From positions 1 to 43,653 of the forward strand of contig CAMGZH010000023.1 of NCBI GenBank assembly GCA_946182825.1: a stretch of 43,653 nt of DNA. The letters run 5' to 3'. A model generated the notes under the pieces. It was not told where the DNA came from and searched no databases. It saw only the letters and a program-made list of their open reading frames with translations. Every line of letters starts with the position of its first letter. Position 1 is the stretch's first letter. This DNA is from an uncultured Lachnospiraceae bacterium. Its GTDB lineage: Bacteria > Bacillota > Clostridia > Lachnospirales > Lachnospiraceae. Made by a program: the position numbers and the translations under genes. Below are positions 40,117-43,653 of this stretch, in pieces.

Positions 40117-41391
40117 ATGAGTAGTAAAGAAATGATTGCCATGTTGCTGGCCGGAGGGCAAGGCAGCAGATTAGGAGTATTGACTTCTGACGTGGCAAAG
40201 CCGGCTGTGGCTTTTGGTGGTAAGTATCGTATCATCGATTTCCCACTAAGTAACTGTATTAACTCAGGAATTGATACGGTTGGTGTGCTGACACAGTATC
40301 AGCCGCTGGCGTTGAATTCCCACATCGGTATCGGAACCCCTTGGGATCTGGACCGTAACAATGGTGGTGTAACCGTTCTTCCACCATATGAGAAGAGTGA
40401 CAACTCTGAATGGTATTCCGGAACAGCGAATGCTATTTTTCAGAACTTAAAGTATATGGAATCTTACGATCCGGAGTATGTTCTGATCCTTTCCGGTGAC
40501 CATATCTATAAGATGGATTATGAGGCAATGCTGGATTTCCATAAGCAGAATCAGGCAGATGTATCCATCGCCGTTCTACCGGTTCCAATTGAAGAGGCAA
40601 GCCGTTTCGGTGTTGTTCTTGCAGATGAGAATAAGAAGATCACAGAATTCGAAGAGAAGCCGGAGCATCCGAGAAGCAACCTAGCTTCCATGGGTATCTA
40701 TATTTTCTCGTGGCCGGTTCTGAAGCAGGCGCTGTTAGCCCTGAAGGATCAGAGCAACTGTGATTTCGGTAAGCATATCATTCCTTATTGTCATAAGGAA
40801 GGTCAGAGAATTTTCGCCTATGAGTTCAATGGCTACTGGAAGGATGTAGGTACCTTAGGCTCCTATTGGGAGGCTAATATGGAGCTGATCGATCTGATCC
40901 CGGAGTTCAACCTCTATGAGGAATTCTGGAAGATTTATACTAAGCAGGAGCGTATTGAGCCTCAGTATATCGGTTCTGAGGGTAAGGTTACCAAGTCGAT
41001 CATCGGTGCAGGTGACCGGATCCTTGGTACAGTAGAGAGCAGTGTTTTAGGTGCCGGTGTTATTATCGAAGAGGGGGCAGTGGTTAAGGATTCCATCATC
41101 ATGAAGGATACTATCATCAAGAAGGGCGCAGTGATCGATAAGGCGATCATCGCAGAGAACTGTGAGATTGGTGAAGGTGCCCAGATCGGTGTGGGAGAGA
41201 GTGCAGAAAGCAAGCTGAATGCCAAGGTCTACAGCTTCGGTCTTGCTGTTATTGGAGATAACTCCATTATTCCTGCCAAGGTTTCCATTGGTAAGAATAC
41301 AGCAATCCGTGGCATTACAACGACAGATGACTATCCTCAGATGGCTCTTGCCAGTGGCGGATACATTATTAAGGTAGGTGATCAGGCATGA
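40117..41391 (+). CDS. glgC: Glucose-1-phosphate adenylyltransferase, catalytic subunit
   Basis: This 424-residue enzyme makes ADP-glucose from glucose 1-phosphate and ATP, the committed step of glycogen synthesis. The nucleotide-binding LAGGQGSRL (13-21), the Lys-containing [21 protein letters not shown], the catalytic Asp in [10 protein letters not shown] and the substrate Lys in EFEEKPEHP are all present, and the C-terminal third is a left-handed beta-helix with hexapeptide repeats. The ATG at 40117 is preferred over an in-frame GTG at 40108, which is part of the ribosome binding site GAGGTG. Its stop overlaps the glgD start by four bases. Confidence 0.96.
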   Translation: MSSKEMIAMLLAGGQGSRLGVLTSDVAKPAVAFGGKYRIIDFPLSNCINSGIDTVGVLTQYQPLALNSHIGIGTPWDLDRNNGGVTVLPPYEKSDNSEWYSGTANAIFQNLKYMESYDPEYVLILSGDHIYKMDYEAMLDFHKQNQADVSIAVLPVPIEEASRFGVVLADENKKITEFEEKPEHPRSNLASMGIYIFSWPVLKQALLALKDQSNCDFGKHIIPYCHKEGQRIFAYEFNGYWKDVGTLGSYWEANMELIDLIPEFNLYEEFWKIYTKQERIEPQYIGSEGKVTKSIIGAGDRILGTVESSVLGAGVIIEEGAVVKDSIIMKDTIIKKGAVIDKAIIAENCEIGEGAQIGVGESAESKLNAKVYSFGLAVIGDNSIIPAKVSIGKNTAIRGITTTDDYPQMALASGGYIIKVGDQA

Positions 41392-42506
41392 AAGCATTAG
41401 GCATAATTTTAGCAGGTGGTAACTCCTCAAGAATGAAGAATCTTTCCGATAAGCGGGCAATTTCAGCTATGCCCATCGGATGTAGTTATCGCTGCATCGA
41501 CTTCACACTCAGCAACATGACCAATTCACATATTCAGACCGTAGCGGTGCTTTCCCAGTACAATGCACGTTCCTTGAATGAGCATCTGAATTCCTCCAAG
41601 TGGTGGAATTTCGGTCGTAAGCAGGGAGGTTTATTCCTGTTTACACCTACGGTTACAGCAGAGAACAGCTGGTGGTATCGTGGAACTGCCGACGCTATGT
41701 GGCAGAACATTGATTTCCTCAAGAAGCGTCACGAGCCTTATGTTGTAATCGCCAGCGGTGATTGTGTGTATAAGATGGATTTCAATCCGGTTTTGGATTA
41801 CCACATTCAGAAGCAGGCAGACATTACCGTTGTATGCGCCAAGGCGCCGGTAGGTGATGATATCAGCCGTTTCGGAACCGTTAAGATCGATCCGGATGGA
41901 ATGATCAGTGAATTTGAGGAGAAGCCAATGATGGCGCACTCCAACATTGTTTCCACCGGCGTTTACATCATTCGCCGTCGTAAGCTCATCGAGCTCTTGG
42001 AGCAGTGCAATTCCGAAGGACGCTACAATTTCGTAACGGATATTCTTATTCGCTATAAGGGAATGAAGAAGATTTACGGATACATGTTAGATAGCTACTG
42101 GAGCAATATTTCAACGGTTGAATCCTACTACAGAACCAATATGGATTTCCTGAATCCTGAAGTGAGAGACTATTTCTTCCGTCAGAATCCGAAGATCTAT
42201 TCCAAGGCTCAGGATCTTCCGCCAGCAAAGTTTAATGTAGGTTCTCAGGTTCATAACAGCCTGGTTGGATCAGGAACTATTATCAACAGTACGGTTGAGA
42301 ATTCTATTTTATTTAAGAAGGTTTTTGTCGGTAACAATTCCGTTATCCGCAATTCTATCATTTTGAACGGGGCTTACATTGGTGACAATGTACATGTTGA
42401 GAACTGTATCGTTGAGAGCAACGAGACCTTGATCTCCGATACGGATTATATTGGAGAAGATGGAATCCGGATCGTAGCGGACAATAACAACCGTTTCGGA
42501 GTGTAG
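41388..42506 (+). CDS. glgD: Glucose-1-phosphate adenylyltransferase, regulatory subunit
   Basis: The 372-residue protein is homologous to GlgC but shorter and altered at the active site: the Lys-Pro of AKPAV is replaced ([10 protein letters not shown]), and the phosphate-loop is LAGGNSSRM. The Asp of [10 protein letters not shown] and Lys of EFEEKPMM remain. GlgD proteins are poorly active alone and raise the activity of GlgC in a mixed tetramer, as in Bacillus-group species. The four-base overlap (ATGA) with glgC implies coupled translation. Confidence 0.95.
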   Translation: MKALGIILAGGNSSRMKNLSDKRAISAMPIGCSYRCIDFTLSNMTNSHIQTVAVLSQYNARSLNEHLNSSKWWNFGRKQGGLFLFTPTVTAENSWWYRGTADAMWQNIDFLKKRHEPYVVIASGDCVYKMDFNPVLDYHIQKQADITVVCAKAPVGDDISRFGTVKIDPDGMISEFEEKPMMAHSNIVSTGVYIIRRRKLIELLEQCNSEGRYNFVTDILIRYKGMKKIYGYMLDSYWSNISTVESYYRTNMDFLNPEVRDYFFRQNPKIYSKAQDLPPAKFNVGSQVHNSLVGSGTIINSTVENSILFKKVFVGNNSVIRNSIILNGAYIGDNVHVENCIVESNETLISDTDYIGEDGIRIVADNNNRFGV

Positions 42507-42527
42507 GTCTGAAAGGGGGATACGTTA

Positions 42528-42821
42528 ATGAATATTACGGACATCAGAATCAGAAAGGTTGAGAAGGATGGTCCGATGAAGGCTGTTGCTTCTGTTACCT
42601 TTGATGATGCGTTTGTCGTTCATGACATCAAAGTTATTCACGGGGAGAAGGGGTTATTCATCGCTATGCCAAGTCGTAAGACTTCAGACGGTGAATACAA
42701 AGACATAGCGCATCCGATTAAGTCAGAGATGCGTGCCGCACTTCAGGATGCAATCCTTCACAGCTATAAGGAGATGATGGACTATTCCAGCAGTGCACAG
42801 GATAAGGCGTTAAGCCAGTAA
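42528..42821 (+). CDS. spoVG: SpoVG-family regulator
   Basis: The 97-residue protein has the full SpoVG pattern: [54 protein letters not shown] and a C-terminal helix. SpoVG is a small nucleic-acid-binding regulator affecting sporulation, cell division and surface or capsule genes in Firmicutes. GAAAGGGGG precedes the ATG. It lies 21 bases after glgD and before a strong terminator, so it is likely cotranscribed with glycogen genes, though it may also have its own promoter inside glgD. Confidence 0.96.
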   Translation: MNITDIRIRKVEKDGPMKAVASVTFDDAFVVHDIKVIHGEKGLFIAMPSRKTSDGEYKDIAHPIKSEMRAALQDAILHSYKEMMDYSSSAQDKALSQ

Positions 42822-42843
42822 GGGAATACATTTGTTTGTTTCG

Positions 42844-42887
42844 GGCTCCGGCCGGCATTGTTAAGATGCTGACCGGAGCCTTTTTTT
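42844..42887 (+). terminator. Terminator after spoVG
   Basis: GGCTCCGG/CCGGAGCC with additional inner pairs (CGGCAT/ATGCTG), followed by seven T. Confidence 0.95.
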
Positions 42888-42932
42888 GCCGGGGAAACGA
42901 AAATCGAAAAAGGTGTAAAATGGCTGGAGTAA

Positions 42933-42941
42933 TGCTATAAT
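42933..42941 (+). promoter_or_regulatory. Extended -10 promoter of the small membrane protein
   Basis: TGC-TATAAT (42933-42941) with no convincing -35 box; start about 34 bases before the ATG at 42983. Confidence 0.55.
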
Positions 42942-42982
42942 GAAACAGGTTTTTTGTACAGAAACGTGAGGGCTGTTTTATT

Positions 42983-43177
42983 ATGAACAAGATGAAAAAA
43001 GGAACAAAGAAGATTGGTTTATATGTAATCATGATAGGGATGATCATTACGGAGAGAGTGATTCATCCGGAACTGTTGTCCCTTCTGGTTTGTGTTGTAG
43101 GCGTTGTAATGTTTCTTGCAGCCATTGCTCTTGAATATTACAAAATGAAGCGTGAAACGGAAGGTATGAAGCGCTGA
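42983..43177 (+). CDS. Small two-helix membrane protein (64 aa)
   Basis: The 64-residue protein has a Lys-rich start (MNKMKKGTKK), a first hydrophobic segment (about 11-25), a short polar loop containing ERVIHPE, a second helix (about 31-50) and a basic tail. GAGGG lies about ten bases before the ATG and an extended -10 promoter upstream. I recognise no family. It is a typical small inner-membrane protein of unknown role. Confidence 0.7.
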   Translation: MNKMKKGTKKIGLYVIMIGMIITERVIHPELLSLLVCVVGVVMFLAAIALEYYKMKRETEGMKR

Positions 43178-43203
43178 TAAAAGAAAAGCAAGATGGCAAT
43201 GTT

Positions 43204-43381
43204 CAAGTCTCGCTCGCGAGACTTGGCGCGAGATTTGCGTCAGCGTAGCTGACATATTTCATATGCAAATCTCTGCGCATCCTCGCGGAGCGTTTATCTC
43301 AGTCGGAGATTGTAACCCCGACTGAGATAAAATCCTCCTGAGTAGATAAGGCAAAGTGCTAAATCTATTTGGGAGGATTTT
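43204..43381. other. Array of nested hairpins, possible structured RNA or repeat element
   Basis: Five consecutive inverted repeats fill this stretch: CAAGTCTCGC/GCGAGACTTG (43204-43225); an outer stem GCGCGAGATTTGC/GCAAATCTCTGCGC (43226-43278) enclosing GTCAGC/GCTGAC and CATAT/ATATG; a short TCC/GGA hairpin (43280-43289); the 14-pair palindrome at 43293-43331; and AAAATCCTCC/GGAGGATTTT (43329-43381) enclosing TAGAT/ATCTA and GCA/TGC. There is no open frame of note. This could be a non-coding RNA, a mobile-element end or a repeat family; I recognise none by name. Confidence 0.6.
43293..43331. repeat. Perfect 39-bp palindromic repeat
   Basis: Arms TTTATCTCAGTCGG/CCGACTGAGATAAA (43293-43306/43318-43331) with an 11-base loop containing GATTGTAA. 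A degraded copy in the other orientation lies at 10564-10602. Confidence 0.8.
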
Positions 43382-43432
43382 GTGCTAGTAAATGGAAAAT
43401 GTATAAATATAATAAGCAAAAATAGGCAAAAT

Positions 43433-43487
43433 GGGTAATAATCAACAAAGCGAAAAACACTTTTTTGGTGATAATACCCGTTTTTTT
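43433..43487 (+). terminator. Candidate terminator after the hairpin array
   Basis: GGGTA ... TACCC stem (43433-43437/43475-43479) with a second helix ATCA/TGAT inside and a long loop, followed by G and seven T. The stem is modest, so the call is moderate. Confidence 0.5.
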
Positions 43488-43653
43488 GTGTGTGGGGAGC
43501 GAGTATGATGAGTGTGGTGAGATGTTAAAATTTTAGCTATGCCGAGGCGCCCATGTTCCAACTCGGGCAGAGAGCATAACCATGAGTTTAGCCACAAAAT
43601 AGATAATATGAAGTGACCTCACATTTGTAGCAACGTGGATTTACCTGTATACT
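43488..43653 (+). other. Non-coding edge region with hairpin and candidate outgoing promoter
   Basis: An imperfect stem (TATG/CATA outside, CCGAG/CTCGG inside; 43538-43578) is followed by TTGTAG (43625-43630), a 17-base spacer and TATACT (43648-43653), a sigma-A-like promoter whose transcript would start just beyond the window. No coding frame is evident. Confidence 0.45.

Overview
The window looks like a chromosomal segment of a low-to-moderate G+C, Gram-positive anaerobe of the class Clostridia, most like the family Lachnospiraceae. This is inferred from gene content: a glgC-glgD pair, a transketolase split into two genes, spoVG, a DnaD/DnaC-type helicase-loading pair, lipoteichoic-acid-synthase and class B sortase genes, a BspA-like leucine-rich-repeat surface protein, and AGGAG-type ribosome binding sites. 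No ribosomal RNA, recognisable insertion sequence, prophage or CRISPR array is present.

Layout. 1-360: tRNA cluster (Thr partial, Tyr, initiator Met, Phe). 540-2657: small secreted protein, NfeD-like membrane protein, D-2-hydroxyacid dehydrogenase. 2659-5217: a zinc-dependent phospholipase C-like protein on the minus strand, diverging from a DUF234-type AAA ATPase. 5245-10380: split transketolase, class A penicillin-binding protein with an Asn-rich tail, ROK glucokinase. 10458-10818: a lone tRNA-Pro(CGG), a decayed palindromic repeat and a gene remnant. 10878-13372: cysteine-cluster protein, short-chain dehydrogenase, signal peptidase I and a small unknown protein. 13388-17781: TetR regulator diverging from a heterodimeric ABC exporter. 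17882-29015: a cell-surface locus with a 750-bp purine-rich leader, a 2466-residue secreted repeat protein, a class B sortase with a long acidic cytoplasmic extension, and a leucine-rich-repeat protein ending in a TPKTA-type sorting signal. 29100-34744: LtaS-family enzyme diverging from a DMT-type transporter and an 810-residue membrane-anchored protein of unknown function. 34808-39771 (minus strand): dnaD-like, dnaC-like and prs in one apparent operon, preceded by murC. 40117-42821: glgC-glgD and spoVG. 42983-43653: a two-helix membrane protein and a highly structured non-coding stretch.

How the genes fit together. Much of the window concerns the cell envelope: murC (precursor synthesis), PBP1A (polymerisation), LtaS (teichoic-acid polymer), signal peptidase, sortase and surface proteins. 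The carbohydrate genes (glucokinase, transketolase, glgC/glgD) connect hexose entry, pentose-phosphate metabolism and glycogen synthesis. The dnaD-dnaC-prs operon joins helicase loading to PRPP supply, and perfect DnaA-box 9-mers lie upstream of it.

The observations most worth checking are: (i) a 39-bp palindromic element present twice (10564-10602 and 43293-43331, 32 of 39 positions identical by hand alignment on opposite strands), one copy lying in a run of nested hairpins at 43204-43381; (ii) overlapping divergent promoters inside one perfect 16-bp palindrome between the ltaS-like gene and the transporter; (iii) DnaA boxes upstream of dnaD-dnaC-prs; (iv) an apparently leaderless PBP1A mRNA; (v) the repeat protein/sortase/LRR surface locus. 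All positions and motif matches were read by eye; no database search or folding program was run.
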